DNA of 64,000 nucleotides from Curvibacter sp. (GTDB lineage: Bacteria > Pseudomonadota > Gammaproteobacteria > Burkholderiales > Burkholderiaceae_C): the NCBI GenBank assembly GCA_020248905.1, contig JADCGR010000004.1, forward strand, positions 1 through 64,000, written 5' to 3'. How positions within the stretch are numbered: position 1 is the stretch's first letter; every line of letters begins with the position of its first letter. The translations under genes were made by a program, and so were the position numbers. Of the stretch, positions 27,950-38,402 are shown piece by piece. The notes under the pieces were generated by a model. The model ran no database searches. It was not told the origin of the DNA and was given only the letters and a program-made list of their open reading frames with translations.

Positions 27950-29137
27950 TTACTTTTTCTCCACCAGCGTCCTGCGCTGGCTTTCCATCAACGCCGTGAA
28001 GCGGTCGAACAGGTAGGCAATATCGTGCGGGCCAGGCGAGGCCTCAGGGTGTCCCTGAAAGCAAAACGCCGGCTTGTCGGTGCGGGCCAGGCCCTGCAGC
28101 GTGCCGTCGAACAGGCTGATGTGCGTGGCACGCAAGTGGACGGGCAGCGAGTCCATCTCCACCGCGAAACCGTGGTTCTGGCTGGTGATGCTCACGCGGC
28201 CATTGTCGAGGTCCTTGACCGGGTGGTTAGCACCGTGGTGGCTGTTCTGCATCTTGAAGGTCCTGGCTCCCGAGGCCAGTGCCATGATCTGGTGGCCCAG
28301 GCAGATGCCGAATGTGGGAATGCTGGCGGCGATGATCTCGCGTGTTGCGGCAATCGCGTAATCGCAGGGCTCGGGGTCGCCCGGTCCATTGGAGAGAAAA
28401 ACGCCGTCAGGCTGGAGCCCCAGCACATCCTTCGCCGGTGTCTTCGCGGGCACGACGGTCAGCTTGCAGCCGCGTTGGGCCAGCATGCGCAGGATGTTCT
28501 TCTTGACGCCGTAGTCATAGGCGACCACGTGAAACTGCGGCACGGTCTGCTCGCCATACCCAGAACCGAGTTGCCACTCGGTCTGAGTCCAGGCGTAGGT
28601 CTTGAGGGTGGTGACCACCTGCGCCAGGTCCAGGCCCTTCATGCTGGGCGCAGCCCTGGCGGCGGCGAGTGCCTCATCGATGCGCGCCTGGCTCACGGTC
28701 TCGCCAGCCTGGAGCGCGAGGATGGCACCGTTCTGCGCGCCCTTGCTGCGCAGCAGGCGCGTAAGCTTGCGTGTGTCAATGTTGGCGATCGCCACGGTCT
28801 TTTCCCGCACGAGGTACTGCGTAAGCGTCTCGGTGCTGCGGAAGTTGGAGGCGAGCAGAGGCAAGTCCTTGATGATCAGACCTGCGGCATGGACCTTGTC
28901 GGCTTCAATGTCCTCCGGGTTGATGCCGTAGTTGCCGATATGGGGATATGTGAGGGTCACGATCTGGCGACAGTAGCTCGGATCGGTGAGGATTTCCTGG
29001 TAGCCGGTGATAGCCGTATTGAAGACCAATTCGCCGACGGTAGCGCCGGTGGCACCGATGGAACTGCCGAGAAAGACCGTGCCGTCTGCGAGCGCCAGGA
29101 TGGCGGGAGGGGCGGTTCCCTGGAGAGACAAAAGCAC
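27950..29137 (-). CDS. carA: carbamoyl-phosphate synthase, small chain
   Basis: A 395-residue glutamine amidotransferase subunit. The class-I site is visible: nucleophile Cys in FGICLGHQ, and the His/Glu pair in [11 protein letters not shown]. The start is a GTG at 29137 behind GGAG with 6-nt spacing. First gene of carAB. The upstream leader is about 120 nt and begins after TATAAT at 29262-29267. Confidence 0.97.
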   Translation of the reverse strand: MLLSLQGTAPPAILALADGTVFLGSSIGATGATVGELVFNTAITGYQEILTDPSYCRQIVTLTYPHIGNYGINPEDIEADKVHAAGLIIKDLPLLASNFRSTETLTQYLVREKTVAIANIDTRKLTRLLRSKGAQNGAILALQAGETVSQARIDEALAAARAAPSMKGLDLAQVVTTLKTYAWTQTEWQLGSGYGEQTVPQFHVVAYDYGVKKNILRMLAQRGCKLTVVPAKTPAKDVLGLQPDGVFLSNGPGDPEPCDYAIAATREIIAASIPTFGICLGHQIMALASGARTFKMQNSHHGANHPVKDLDNGRVSITSQNHGFAVEMDSLPVHLRATHISLFDGTLQGLARTDKPAFCFQGHPEASPGPHDIAYLFDRFTALMESQRRTLVEKK

Positions 29138-29261
29138 TGGGTACTCCGTTGGTTACGGGCGCGCCCACGCATTCACAGGAAACGGTTCCTGGCTGCTGCT
29201 TTTGAGAGGGAATGTTCGGCCGGAAATGCGCTGGGGCGGCTGAATTTCTGAACAGCGTGGG

Positions 29262-29267
29262 ATTATA
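29262..29267 (-). promoter_or_regulatory. -10 element of the carAB promoter
   Basis: Minus strand TATAAT; no strong -35 is seen at 17 nt. The transcript would begin near 29255 with CCCACGC, which is complementary to GCGTGGG 86 nt later (29164-29170), about 27 nt before the GTG start. Confidence 0.5.
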
Positions 29268-29340
29268 GCTGACGCATTCTTAGCGTTGATGCTGAGGGTG
29301 GGACGCGAGAAAGCGGGATGCGAGAGAGTGGAGGGACGGC

Positions 29341-30108
29341 CTAGCGGGCGGTGGCACTCGCATGCAGGCAGATGGCCGCCGCTGCCGCCACATTGAGCGA
29401 CTCCTCGCCGCCGGGCTGCGCGATGCGCACCGACCGTGTGGCTCGCGCCATGAGGCCGGGGCTCACGCCCTGCCCTTCATGGCCAAGCACCCAGGCACAG
29501 GGCCAGGGCAGTTGCGCATGGTGTAGCGGTTCGCCCTCGTGCGAGCTGGTCGCCAGCAGCGGCAATCCCAAGGTGTCCAGCGCAGCCTGCTCCGCACCGT
29601 CCACGAGATGGAGGGCAAAATGCGCACCCATGCCGGCGCGCATCGCCTTGGGCGACCAGAGCGCGGCTGTGCCCTTGAGCGCGATGACCTGGCTGAAACC
29701 GAAGGCGGCCGCGCTGCGCAGGATGGAGCCGACGTTGCCCGCGTCCTGCACGCGGTCCAGCACTACAGCAGCCTGACCTGGCCGCACCCCGACCTCTTCG
29801 GGCAGATCAAGTACCAGGCCCAGCTGCGCGGGCGACTCCAGGCCGCTGATACTTTCGAAAAGCGCATCTGGCAACAGTACGGTCTTGCGCGCTACGCTGC
29901 CGAACTCGGGCCCGAGTCTCGTCCACGCTGATTCAGCCAGCACCGCCGCGGCCGGCTGTAAGCCGCGCTGCAGGGCCGCGCGGGCCAGGTGGTCGCCCTC
30001 GATCCAGCAGCGCCCGGATTTGCGATAAGCCGAGCCATCCTGGCTGAGCTTGCGCAGCTCCTTGACCAGGGGGTTGTCGCGAGCCGTGATCAGGACAGGG
30101 CCGGTCAT
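29341..30108 (-). CDS. SpoU/TrmH-family RNA 2'-O-methyltransferase
   Basis: About 255 residues from the ATG at 30108, which overlaps the rnhB stop by ATGA. An N-terminal substrate-binding domain ([19 protein letters not shown]) precedes the SPOUT knot with its three motifs: [21 protein letters not shown], a middle GHEGQGVSP, and [13 protein letters not shown]. Probably an rRNA methyltransferase of the RlmB/TsnR kind; the exact nucleotide cannot be read from sequence. Last gene of the lpx-rnhB run. Confidence 0.88.
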   Translation of the reverse strand: MTGPVLITARDNPLVKELRKLSQDGSAYRKSGRCWIEGDHLARAALQRGLQPAAAVLAESAWTRLGPEFGSVARKTVLLPDALFESISGLESPAQLGLVLDLPEEVGVRPGQAAVVLDRVQDAGNVGSILRSAAAFGFSQVIALKGTAALWSPKAMRAGMGAHFALHLVDGAEQAALDTLGLPLLATSSHEGEPLHHAQLPWPCAWVLGHEGQGVSPGLMARATRSVRIAQPGGEESLNVAAAAAICLHASATAR

Positions 30109-30722
30109 CGCAGCACCTCGGCCACAGGGGCAAAACTCTTGCGGTGCTGTGGGCAAGCTCCATGCTGGCGCAAGGCGGCCATGTGCTCGGCCGTGCCGTA
30201 GCCCTTGTGGCCGGCGAAGCCATACTGAGGAAACTCGCGGTCGACTGCAACGCACCAGCGGTCGCGGTGCACCTTGGCCAGTATGGAAGCGGCCGAGATG
30301 GCTGGTACCTTCGCGTCGCCCTTCACGATGGCCTCGGCGAGCACGTCCAGCACGGGCAGGCGGTTCCCATCGACCAGTACCTTGGCCGGCTTGAGGCGCA
30401 GCCCCTCGACCGCACGTCGCATCGCCAGCAGGGTGGCCTGCAGAATATTGAGCATGTCGATCTCCTCCGCGCTGGCCTCGGCAATGGAGCAGCACAGGGC
30501 CTTGGCGCGGATCTCGTCGTAGAGCTTCTCGCGCCGCAGGGCCGTGAGCTTCTTGGAATCGGCCAGACCGGCAATGGGGTTGAGGTCGTCGAGGATGACG
30601 GCGGCTGCCACCACAGGCCCAGCCAGCGGACCGCGACCTGCCTCGTCGATGCCAGCCAGGAGGCCGGGCGTGTCCCACGCCAGCGTGGCCTGCTCAGCCT
30701 TCGAGAACCTTCGCGATCGCAT
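30105..30722 (-). CDS. rnhB: ribonuclease HII
   Basis: About 205 residues; degrades RNA in RNA-DNA hybrids and single ribonucleotides. Active-site landmarks are [14 protein letters not shown] (first two acidic residues), DSKKL, and LVDGNR. The ATG at 30722 overlaps lpxB by 29 bp; an ATG eight codons earlier is possible. Position behind lpxB is the classic lpxA-lpxB-rnhB order. Confidence 0.95.
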   Translation of the reverse strand: MRSRRFSKAEQATLAWDTPGLLAGIDEAGRGPLAGPVVAAAVILDDLNPIAGLADSKKLTALRREKLYDEIRAKALCCSIAEASAEEIDMLNILQATLLAMRRAVEGLRLKPAKVLVDGNRLPVLDVLAEAIVKGDAKVPAISAASILAKVHRDRWCVAVDREFPQYGFAGHKGYGTAEHMAALRQHGACPQHRKSFAPVAEVLR

Positions 30723-31917
30723 CGGCAGCCAGACGGGGGGTGTCACGCTGCAGGTCAGCGTGCAGCGCGCTAAAGGTTTGTTGGAGGGCAGTCACGCGGC
30801 CAAGATCGTCCAGCCACTGCAGCGTGGCTGCGGCCAGGGCCTTTGGCGTGGCGGCCTTCTGGACAAGCTCGGGCACGACGAAGTCCCGGCACAGTATGTT
30901 GGGCAGCCCGATCCAGGGCTGCAGGTGCTTGCGCCTCATCAGCTGGAAGGTGAGCCAGTTCATGTTGTAGGCAATGACCATCGGACGCTTGAACAGGGCC
31001 GCCTCCAGCGTGGCGGTGCCACTGGCGATAAGCGTCACGTCGCAGGCCGCGAGCGCGGAGTGGGAGCGGCCATCGAGGACCAGCAAGGACTCCATGACGC
31101 CGGCCGAACGGGCAGCGCGCTCGATGGCCGGGCGCAGGCGACCAATCGCGGGAACCACAAAACGCAGGTCGGGTCGCCGGCGCAGCATCAGGGCGGCAGC
31201 CTGAAAGAAGCGCTTGGCAAGGTACCAGACCTCGGAGCCGCGGCTGCCCGGCAGGATGGCCACCACCGGCGCCTGTGGGGGCAGGCCGAGCTCCGAACGC
31301 GCAGCGGCCCGGTCCGGCACCATGGGTATGACGTTGGCCAGGGGGTGGCCGACATAGGTCGCCGCGATGCCATGTTGCGCCAGCAGCTCGACCTCAAAGG
31401 GAAAGATGCACAACACATGGCCCGCGCTGGCCTTGATCTTGTTCACGCGCTCGGGCCGCCAGGCCCAGATGGAGGGGCAAACGAAATGGGCGGTCTTGAT
31501 GCCTGCAACACGCAGGTCGCTCTCCAGGTCCAAGTTGAAATCTGGCGCGTCGACACCGATAAAGACGTCAGGCCGCTCCTGCAACAACCGCCTTTTGAGT
31601 TGCTCACGGATGCCGACGATCTCGCGGTAGTGGCGCAGCACCTCGACGTAACCACGCACAGCCAGCTTGTCGCTGGGCCACCAGGCATCAAAGCCGCGGC
31701 GCACCATCTGCGGACCGCCGATCCCGAGGGACTGAACTTGGGGCCAGCGGGACTTCAGGCCATCAAGCAGCAGGCCAGCCAGCAGGTCACCGGAGGTCTC
31801 CCCGGCAACCATGGCGACTCTCGGATCCCGCACCCTCGCCACCGCGTGTGCGTCGCTGCCCCGGAGGGGGGCTTTCGCGCCCTGGGGCGGCCCGGCGGCG
31901 CTCAGGGGCGCGTCCAT
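30694..31917 (-). CDS. lpxB: lipid-A-disaccharide synthase
   Basis: A 407-residue GT19 enzyme joining UDP-2,3-diacylglucosamine and lipid X. Conserved pieces are [33 protein letters not shown], and LPGSRGSEV. About 35 extra N-terminal residues ([15 protein letters not shown]...) precede the usual start, so a later start at the MVAGE methionine is possible. Membrane-bound, lipid A branch. Confidence 0.95.
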   Translation of the reverse strand: MDAPLSAAGPPQGAKAPLRGSDAHAVARVRDPRVAMVAGETSGDLLAGLLLDGLKSRWPQVQSLGIGGPQMVRRGFDAWWPSDKLAVRGYVEVLRHYREIVGIREQLKRRLLQERPDVFIGVDAPDFNLDLESDLRVAGIKTAHFVCPSIWAWRPERVNKIKASAGHVLCIFPFEVELLAQHGIAATYVGHPLANVIPMVPDRAAARSELGLPPQAPVVAILPGSRGSEVWYLAKRFFQAAALMLRRRPDLRFVVPAIGRLRPAIERAARSAGVMESLLVLDGRSHSALAACDVTLIASGTATLEAALFKRPMVIAYNMNWLTFQLMRRKHLQPWIGLPNILCRDFVVPELVQKAATPKALAAATLQWLDDLGRVTALQQTFSALHADLQRDTPRLAADAIAKVLEG

Positions 31918-31923
31918 GGTCGG

Positions 31924-32718
31924 TCAGCGGATGATGCCGCGCTGCGGTGTGGTCTGTGACAGGAAATCCGTCATCAGGGCCACATCGGGGGCCGCTTCGG
32001 GGAAGCGCTGCGTGAGCGCGGCAATCTGGGCCCGCGACTGTTCCATGGTCAGGCCGTCCCGGTACAGCGCCTTGTGCATGGCCTTGACGGCGCTGATGCG
32101 ATCGGGGCTGAAGCCGCGCCGGCGCAGACCCTCGAAGTTCATGGAGCGCGCCTCAGCGGGTTGGCCCTGACACATCACGAAGGGCGGCAGATCACCGAAA
32201 AGCAAAGAACACATGGCCGTCATGCTGTGGGAGCCGATGCGCACGAACTGATGCGACACGGTGAAACCACCCAGGATGACCCAGTCGCCCACCACAACGT
32301 GCCCAGCCAGCTGCGTGTTGTTGGCGAAGGTGCAGTGGTTGCCCACCACGCAGTCATGGGCCAGATGGGTGTAGGCCATGAGCCAGTTGTCGTTGCCAAG
32401 CCGGGTGACGCCACCACCCTGCTCCGTGCCGATGTGGTAGGTGCTGTACTCGCGGATCGTGTTGCGGTCACCGACCACCAGCTCGCAGGGCTCGCCCCGG
32501 TACTTCTTATCCTGGTTGTCTGAACCGAGGGACACGAACTGGAAGATCCGGTTATCGCGGCCGATGGTGGTCCGCCCCTCGATCACGCAATGCGAGGCGA
32601 TCCGGGTTCCTGCCCCGATCTTCACATGCGGACCAACGAGGGTGTAAGGACCGATCTCGACCGTGCTGTCAATCTCCGCCCCGAGGTCGACGATGGCTGT
32701 CGGATGGATCTGCGCCAC
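31924..32718 (-). CDS. lpxA: UDP-N-acetylglucosamine acyltransferase
   Basis: A 264-residue left-handed beta-helix enzyme starting lipid A synthesis. Hexapeptide repeats run through residues 1-190 ([29 protein letters not shown]), with the catalytic His in [12 protein letters not shown]. Start is a GTG at 32718. Overlapping, tightly packed operon with fabZ and lpxB. Confidence 0.97.
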   Translation of the reverse strand: MAQIHPTAIVDLGAEIDSTVEIGPYTLVGPHVKIGAGTRIASHCVIEGRTTIGRDNRIFQFVSLGSDNQDKKYRGEPCELVVGDRNTIREYSTYHIGTEQGGGVTRLGNDNWLMAYTHLAHDCVVGNHCTFANNTQLAGHVVVGDWVILGGFTVSHQFVRIGSHSMTAMCSLLFGDLPPFVMCQGQPAEARSMNFEGLRRRGFSPDRISAVKAMHKALYRDGLTMEQSRAQIAALTQRFPEAAPDVALMTDFLSQTTPQRGIIR

Positions 32719-32727
32719 GAGCCGTCC

Positions 32728-33174
32728 TCAGGCGATCTTGCGCATCGTGCACATGAGTTCGGCCTCCACCGCCAGCTCTTGGCCTACCTTGGCCTGAGCC
32801 CTGAACTTGAAGATGCCGGACTTCATGCGCTCGAGCTCCACCTCAAGGATGAGCTGGTCACCCGGCTCAACCGGTCGCTTGAACCGCGCGCCGTCGATGC
32901 CGGCGAAGTAATAGACCGTCTTGTCATCAGGCGCCTCGCCCAGGGTCTCGAAGGAGAGCAAGGCAGCGGTCTGGGCCAGAGCCTCGAGCATGAGCACGCC
33001 AGGCATGACGGGACGGTGCGGGAAATGACCGTTGAAGAAGTCCTCATTGATGGTGACATTCTTGATCGCCTTGATGCGCTTGCCCTTCTCCACTTCCAGC
33101 ACCCGGTCCACCAGCAGGATGGGATAGCGGTGCGGGAGCATCTTGAGGATCTGGTGGATGTCCATCGTCGTCAT
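32728..33174 (-). CDS. fabZ: 3-hydroxyacyl-ACP dehydratase
   Basis: A 148-residue hotdog-fold dehydratase of fatty acid synthesis. It has [11 protein letters not shown], the catalytic His in [14 protein letters not shown], and the Glu in [11 protein letters not shown]. The ATG at 33174 overlaps the lpxD stop by ATGA; longer readings of the frame run into lpxD. Confidence 0.97.
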   Translation of the reverse strand: MTTMDIHQILKMLPHRYPILLVDRVLEVEKGKRIKAIKNVTINEDFFNGHFPHRPVMPGVLMLEALAQTAALLSFETLGEAPDDKTVYYFAGIDGARFKRPVEPGDQLILEVELERMKSGIFKFRAQAKVGQELAVEAELMCTMRKIA

Positions 33175-34154
33175 TTTTTGCTTTCCTTCACTTCTTTTTC
33201 CAGCGCGCGCACGCGCTCGCGCAAGGTCGCAAGCTGCTTGAGGGTCGCCGCATTCTTTTCCCAGGACGCATTGTCGTCCAGCGGATAGAAGCCCGTGTAA
33301 TGCCCAGGCTTGTTGAGCGAGCGCGTGACCAGCGAAAAGGAGGATATGTTCACGTTGTCTGCGATCGTGAGGTGACCCAGCACACCCGCACTGCCGCCGA
33401 TGGTGCAATTGGCTCCAATGGTGGCACTGCCGGCCACACCGACGCAGCCCGCCATGGCCGTGTTGCGTCCGACGCGCACGTTGTGTCCGATCTGGATCAG
33501 GTTGTCCAGCTTAACGCCGTCCTCGATCACGGTATCGCTGAGGGCACCACGGTCGATGCACGTGTTGGCTCCGATCTCGACATCGTCACCAATACGCACC
33601 GCGCCCAGCTGTTCGATCTTCTCCCAGCGCTCGCCGTCCCTGGCGAAACCGAAGCCGTCCGCGCCGATGACCACGCCCGGGTGCAGCAGACAGCGAGCAC
33701 CGATTACACAGTCTTCGCTGACAGTCACGCGCGACTTGAGCACCGTTCCCGGCCCGACGCGTGCGCCCGGTCCGATCACGCACAAGGGTCCGATCTGCGC
33801 CGTGGCATCCACCACCGCCAAGGGATCGATCACCGCACTGGGGTGGATGCGCGGGTGGTCGCGACGCGCACGCTGGCGCTGCCAGAGCTGGGTGACGCGC
33901 GCGAAGTAGAGATAGGGGTTGTCGGCCACGATGCAGGCACCCCGGGCGGCGGCGGCCTCGCGCAGGATAGGCGCCACGATGACGCAGCCGGCCCGGGTCG
34001 AGGCGAGCTGCTGCTGGTACTTGGGATTGCTCAGGAAGCTCAGCGCCTGCACGTCGGCAGATTCAAGCGGAGCAAGCGTATGGATCTGGAGTTCCGGGTC
34101 GCCGAGCAACTCGCCACCAAGCTGCCCAACGATGTCACCGAGACGCAGGGCCAC
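33171..34154 (-). CDS. lpxD: UDP-3-O-acylglucosamine N-acyltransferase
   Basis: A 327-residue trimeric beta-helix acyltransferase. N-terminal uridine-binding domain (1-100), hexapeptide repeats (105-285), catalytic His in [11 protein letters not shown], and a C-terminal helix ([13 protein letters not shown]). GTG start at 34154. Third step of lipid A. Confidence 0.96.
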   Translation of the reverse strand: MALRLGDIVGQLGGELLGDPELQIHTLAPLESADVQALSFLSNPKYQQQLASTRAGCVIVAPILREAAAARGACIVADNPYLYFARVTQLWQRQRARRDHPRIHPSAVIDPLAVVDATAQIGPLCVIGPGARVGPGTVLKSRVTVSEDCVIGARCLLHPGVVIGADGFGFARDGERWEKIEQLGAVRIGDDVEIGANTCIDRGALSDTVIEDGVKLDNLIQIGHNVRVGRNTAMAGCVGVAGSATIGANCTIGGSAGVLGHLTIADNVNISSFSLVTRSLNKPGHYTGFYPLDDNASWEKNAATLKQLATLRERVRALEKEVKESKK

Positions 34155-34177
34155 AGGCGTTCAAGTCAGGCGCGGCC

Positions 34178-34690
34178 TTACTTGGCCGCCGAGGCATTGA
34201 GTGCACGGATCACCTTGTCGGTGATGTCGTGCTTGGGGTTGACATAGACCGCCTCCTGGAGGATGAGGTCGTATTTCTCGGCATCGGCCACCTGTTTCAC
34301 GACGCGATTGGCGCGGTCAAAGACCTGCTGCAGTTCCTCGTTGCGACGGGCGTTGAGGTCTTCCTGAAACTCGCGACGCTTACGCTGGAACTCCCGGTCC
34401 TGCTCAACCAGCTGGCGCTGACGGTTGGCGCGCTGGGCTTCAGACAGGGTCGGCGCCTCACGCTCCAGCTGGTCCGCCGAGTTCTTGATCGTCGTCCCAA
34501 GGGTCTGGAGTTCTTTCTCACGTTTGGAGAACTCCTGCTCCAGCTTGGCCTGGGCGTTCTTGGCTGGCACCGCCTCCTTGATGATGCGATCCAGGCTGAC
34601 AAAACCGAGCCGGAACTCCTGAGCCATAGCAGGCATGGCGAGCACGCCCACGCACAAGGCAAGGATGACGCGACGGAGTGGCTGTTTCAT
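34178..34690 (-). CDS. skp: periplasmic chaperone Skp/OmpH
   Basis: A 170-residue protein with a signal peptide (residues 1-22, cleaved after AMA) and a long charged coiled coil (40-130) forming the jellyfish-like arms that hold unfolded outer-membrane proteins. Its ATG shares a base with the bamA stop, the usual bamA-skp-lpxD order. Confidence 0.94.
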   Translation of the reverse strand: MKQPLRRVILALCVGVLAMPAMAQEFRLGFVSLDRIIKEAVPAKNAQAKLEQEFSKREKELQTLGTTIKNSADQLEREAPTLSEAQRANRQRQLVEQDREFQRKRREFQEDLNARRNEELQQVFDRANRVVKQVADAEKYDLILQEAVYVNPKHDITDKVIRALNASAAK

Positions 34691-36981
34691 CAGAAAGTCG
34701 TCCCGATCTGAAATTGCAGAACCTGCATTCTATCGCCTTCAAACTTGCGGACCGGACGAGCAAAGGCGATGCGCAGCGGGCCCATGGGCGAGACCCAGCT
34801 CAACCCCAGGCCGGCGCCGGCGCGGAAGGTGCTCGGATCTATCGACTGGTCCGGGCCGTACACGTTGCCCACATCAGCGAAGCCGTAAAGCCTGAGCGTG
34901 CGGTCGTTGCCAGCACCCGGGAACGGCGCCTGCAACTCGAAGTTGAAGTTGACCTTCTTGGAGCCGCCGTAGCTCAGGCCGGTGGTGGCATCGCGCGGCC
35001 CGAGGCTGCCGGGCTGAAATCCCCGCACCGAGCCAAGACCACCGCCGTAGAAGTTCTTGAAGAGAGGATAGGGGCGCTGGCCGATGGAGCGCCCGAGTCC
35101 AAGATCGCTGTTGAAGGCAAAGGTGTACTGCTTGGTCAGCGGAACATAGTGCTGGTACTGATAGGTCCCGCGGACGTACTGCACCTCGCCCGCCACGCTG
35201 GTCTCGGCGCTAGCGCGCTGGAAGTTGCCCGTGGTCGGTATCAGGGCGCTGTCACGGGTATCACGACCCCAGCCTAGCGTGACAGGGTACGCCGTGCTGC
35301 TCAAGCCAAACTGGTTCGCATAGCTCTGGTACACCGCCGGCAGGTTGGTACCCGGTACGATGGTAGTGTTTTCAATACCGCCGCCGACAAAGACCGTATC
35401 CCGTTCTGTCACGGGGATGCCAAAGCGCACGCTGCCCCCCGTGGTCTCTAGGGCGTAGCTGTCAACCGAGAGAAAGGGGCGGGCGGTGCGCCGATACACG
35501 TCAAAGGTCCGCGAGACACCGTCCTCGGTGAAATACGGATCCGTGGTGCTGAACACCACAGTCCGATTGATCCTGCTGGTATTGACCTGAACACCCAGCG
35601 AGTTGCCGCTGCCGAAGGCGTTTTGCTGGTTGATACCGAACTGCAGCCCGAGCCCCTCGGCGCTCGAAAGACCGGCGCCAATGCTGACGCTGCCGGTGGG
35701 TCGCTCCTTGACCTGCAGGTTCAGGTCCACCTGATCCGGGGTACCGGGGACCTCGCTCGTCTCGGCCTGGACCTCGCTGAAATAGCCCAGGCGATCGACA
35801 CGGCTACGCGATAGCCGGATTTTCTCGCTGTCGTACCAGGACGACTCGAATTGCCGCAACTCGCGCCGGATCACCTCGTCGCGCGTTCGGGTGTTGCCAC
35901 CGATGTTGACGCGGCGCACATAGGCACGGCGAGCCGGCTGGGCCTGCAATACCAGCGTGACGCGATTGGTGGCCCGGTCGATCTCTGGCAGGGGCTCGAC
36001 GCGGGCAAAGGCGTAACCAAAGCGTCCGAAGTAATCACCGAAGGCCTTGACGGTCGCCGCAACGCGGTCAGCGTTGTAAGGCTCCCCTGGGCGGATCGTG
36101 ATCAGGGATTTGAACTCCTCCTCACGCTCCAGGTAGTTGCCAGCCAGGCGCACTGCCGACACAACGAATCGCTCACCCTCGGTCAAGTTGATGGTGATGG
36201 ACATATCCTGCTTGTTCGGCGCCATGGCGACCTGGGTCGAATCGATGCGGAACTCCAGATAGCCTCGGGCGAGGTAATAGGACTTCAGCGTCTCCAGATC
36301 TGCATTGAGCTTGGCACGGGAGTAGCGGTCGGACTTGGTGTACCAGCTCATCCAGTTGCCGGTGTTCAGCTCGAACAGATTTCTTAGCGTGGACTCGGAA
36401 TAGACCTGGTTGCCGACGATGCGGATTTCGCTGATGCGCGCCGGTTCGCCCTCGTTCACGGTGAAAGACAAGTTGACGCGGTTGCGGTCAATCGGGGTGA
36501 CCGTGCTCACGACGTCGGCAGCGTAAAAGCTGCGGTTGATGTACTGGCGCTTTAGCTCCTGCTCAGCCCGGTCGAGCAGCGCCTTGTCGAAGGGCCGTCC
36601 CTCGGCCAGGCCGATGGCTTTGAGCGCTTTGTTCAGTGCCTCCGCGTCGAACTCGCGGGTACCGATGAACTCCAGCCCGGCCACGCTGGGGCGCTCCTCG
36701 ACGATGACGACGACGACCTCACCCTTGATCTCCAGGCGCACGTCGGTGAACAGGCCGAGCGCGAACAGGGCACGGATGGAAGCGGAGCCCTTTTCATCGT
36801 TGTAAACATCGCCCACACGCACCGGCAGGGAGGCAAAGATGGTGCCGGGCTCGACGCGCTGCAGACCCTCGACCTGGATGTCGCGAATCCTGAAGGGTTC
36901 GGAGGACCAGCTGAGCTGGGCGGACAGAGCCAGAGCGGCAGTCAGGGAGGCTGCGCGCAGACTAAAACGTTTGGAATGCAT
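34690..36981 (-). CDS. bamA: outer-membrane assembly factor BamA
   Basis: A 763-residue Omp85 protein: signal peptide (1-26), five POTRA domains (about 28-345) and a C-terminal beta barrel ending in Phe. The VRGF motif of loop 6 is present (GSVRGFQPGSLG). It inserts beta-barrel proteins into the outer membrane. Length is slightly below E. coli BamA (810). Confidence 0.97.
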   Translation of the reverse strand: MHSKRFSLRAASLTAALALSAQLSWSSEPFRIRDIQVEGLQRVEPGTIFASLPVRVGDVYNDEKGSASIRALFALGLFTDVRLEIKGEVVVVIVEERPSVAGLEFIGTREFDAEALNKALKAIGLAEGRPFDKALLDRAEQELKRQYINRSFYAADVVSTVTPIDRNRVNLSFTVNEGEPARISEIRIVGNQVYSESTLRNLFELNTGNWMSWYTKSDRYSRAKLNADLETLKSYYLARGYLEFRIDSTQVAMAPNKQDMSITINLTEGERFVVSAVRLAGNYLEREEEFKSLITIRPGEPYNADRVAATVKAFGDYFGRFGYAFARVEPLPEIDRATNRVTLVLQAQPARRAYVRRVNIGGNTRTRDEVIRRELRQFESSWYDSEKIRLSRSRVDRLGYFSEVQAETSEVPGTPDQVDLNLQVKERPTGSVSIGAGLSSAEGLGLQFGINQQNAFGSGNSLGVQVNTSRINRTVVFSTTDPYFTEDGVSRTFDVYRRTARPFLSVDSYALETTGGSVRFGIPVTERDTVFVGGGIENTTIVPGTNLPAVYQSYANQFGLSSTAYPVTLGWGRDTRDSALIPTTGNFQRASAETSVAGEVQYVRGTYQYQHYVPLTKQYTFAFNSDLGLGRSIGQRPYPLFKNFYGGGLGSVRGFQPGSLGPRDATTGLSYGGSKKVNFNFELQAPFPGAGNDRTLRLYGFADVGNVYGPDQSIDPSTFRAGAGLGLSWVSPMGPLRIAFARPVRKFEGDRMQVLQFQIGTTF

Positions 36982-37027
36982 CGATCAACTTGAAGTGGGG
37001 CTGATGCCGGGCCTGGCGCCGGGCCAT

Positions 37028-38389
37028 TCAGCCCAGCAGGCGGGTGACGTCATTGAAGAGCGCGATGAACATCATGAGTGCTAGCACGAACACGCCGGCA
37101 CGCTGCAGTCGATCGAGCCAAGCCTCAGAAACGGGCCGGCCGGTCACTCCCTCCCAAAGATAATACATCAGGTGTCCACCGTCGAGGACGGGCAGGGGCA
37201 GCAGGTTGAGCACACCCAGGCTCACGCTGATCAGGGCCAGGAAGACAAGGTAGGAGCTGAGTCCCAGACTCGCCGAGCGGCCGGCATAGTCTGCAATGGT
37301 GAGCGGGCCGCTGAGGTTCTTGAGCGAGGCCTCGCCAACCACCATGCGCCCGAGAGTGCGCAGCGTGAGCACAGACACGTCCCAGGTCTTGACGACGCCT
37401 TGCCAGACACCCTCAAACAGCCCGTATTCGACGGTAACCATCTCTGGCGCTGCGCCAACAAAGGCACCAATGCGCCCGATCGTCGCACCGCCCTGCTCCA
37501 CGACATCGGGCCGCACTTTGATGGCTTGTACCTGGCCCGCGCGCTCCACACGCCAGAGCATCGTCACGGCCTGCCCCTCCAGCACGGCAGCCCGGATGCG
37601 CTCGCGCAGTTCGCGGCTGTCTCGCATGGGCTGGGCGTCGACGCTGAGCACGAGGTCACCGGTGCGCAGGTCCGATCGTGCGGCTGCACCATCGGGGGTG
37701 ATCTCGCCGATCTCCGGGCGGCTGAAAGGCGCGACGATCCCGATCTGCTCGAACAGACGCGCATCGGCATCCTTTGCGTCCAGACGCGATAGCGGCAACA
37801 CGTGCTCCGCGCCGGACCGGCCCCGCTCGTCCTGCAGTACCAGGCGCACGTCGCGGCCCTCAAGGGCACCGCGCGTGAGCAGCCAGCGCAGGTCCTCATA
37901 AGCGAGCACGGGCTCCAGCGATTCGCCCTCGAAGCCGGCTTGCGCCACCCGCTCGCCGCCCACCAGGCCCGCCTGCTGGGCCACCGAGCCCGGTACTGGT
38001 CGGCCGAGGATCGGCGCAGCCATCTCCGCACCGCCCCAGTTGACCGCCGCGTACAGCAACACGGCAAGCACGAGGTTGGCCATCGGTCCCGCAGCCACGA
38101 TCAGCGCCCGAGCACGCAGTGGCTGCGTGTTGAAGGCGAGATGGCGTTCCGCAGGGTCTACCGGCGCCTCGCGCTCGTCCAGCATGCGCACGTACCCACC
38201 GAGGGGGAAGGCGCCGACCACGAACTCTGTGGGTGACCCCTTGGGCTGCCAGCGCAACAGGGTGTGGCCAAAGCCGATGGAGAAACGCAGGACCTTGACA
38301 CCGCAGGCCACGGCCATGCGGTAGTGGCCGTACTCATGGACCGCAATCAGCAGGCCCAGGGCCAGGATGAAGGCAAGCACCGTCAGCAT
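37028..38389 (-). CDS. rseP: site-2 protease RseP
   Basis: About 453 residues. Intramembrane zinc protease that cleaves RseA in the sigma-E stress pathway. Zinc site HEYGH in the first transmembrane segment and LLPLPVLDGGHL near the C-terminus; PDZ domains lie between (about 120-310). The ATG at 38389 (MLTVLAFILALG) puts the first membrane segment at the start, unlike a longer in-frame reading. Confidence 0.95.
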   Translation of the reverse strand: MLTVLAFILALGLLIAVHEYGHYRMAVACGVKVLRFSIGFGHTLLRWQPKGSPTEFVVGAFPLGGYVRMLDEREAPVDPAERHLAFNTQPLRARALIVAAGPMANLVLAVLLYAAVNWGGAEMAAPILGRPVPGSVAQQAGLVGGERVAQAGFEGESLEPVLAYEDLRWLLTRGALEGRDVRLVLQDERGRSGAEHVLPLSRLDAKDADARLFEQIGIVAPFSRPEIGEITPDGAAARSDLRTGDLVLSVDAQPMRDSRELRERIRAAVLEGQAVTMLWRVERAGQVQAIKVRPDVVEQGGATIGRIGAFVGAAPEMVTVEYGLFEGVWQGVVKTWDVSVLTLRTLGRMVVGEASLKNLSGPLTIADYAGRSASLGLSSYLVFLALISVSLGVLNLLPLPVLDGGHLMYYLWEGVTGRPVSEAWLDRLQRAGVFVLALMMFIALFNDVTRLLG

Positions 38390-38402
38390 GTCGACTTCCG
38401 GC

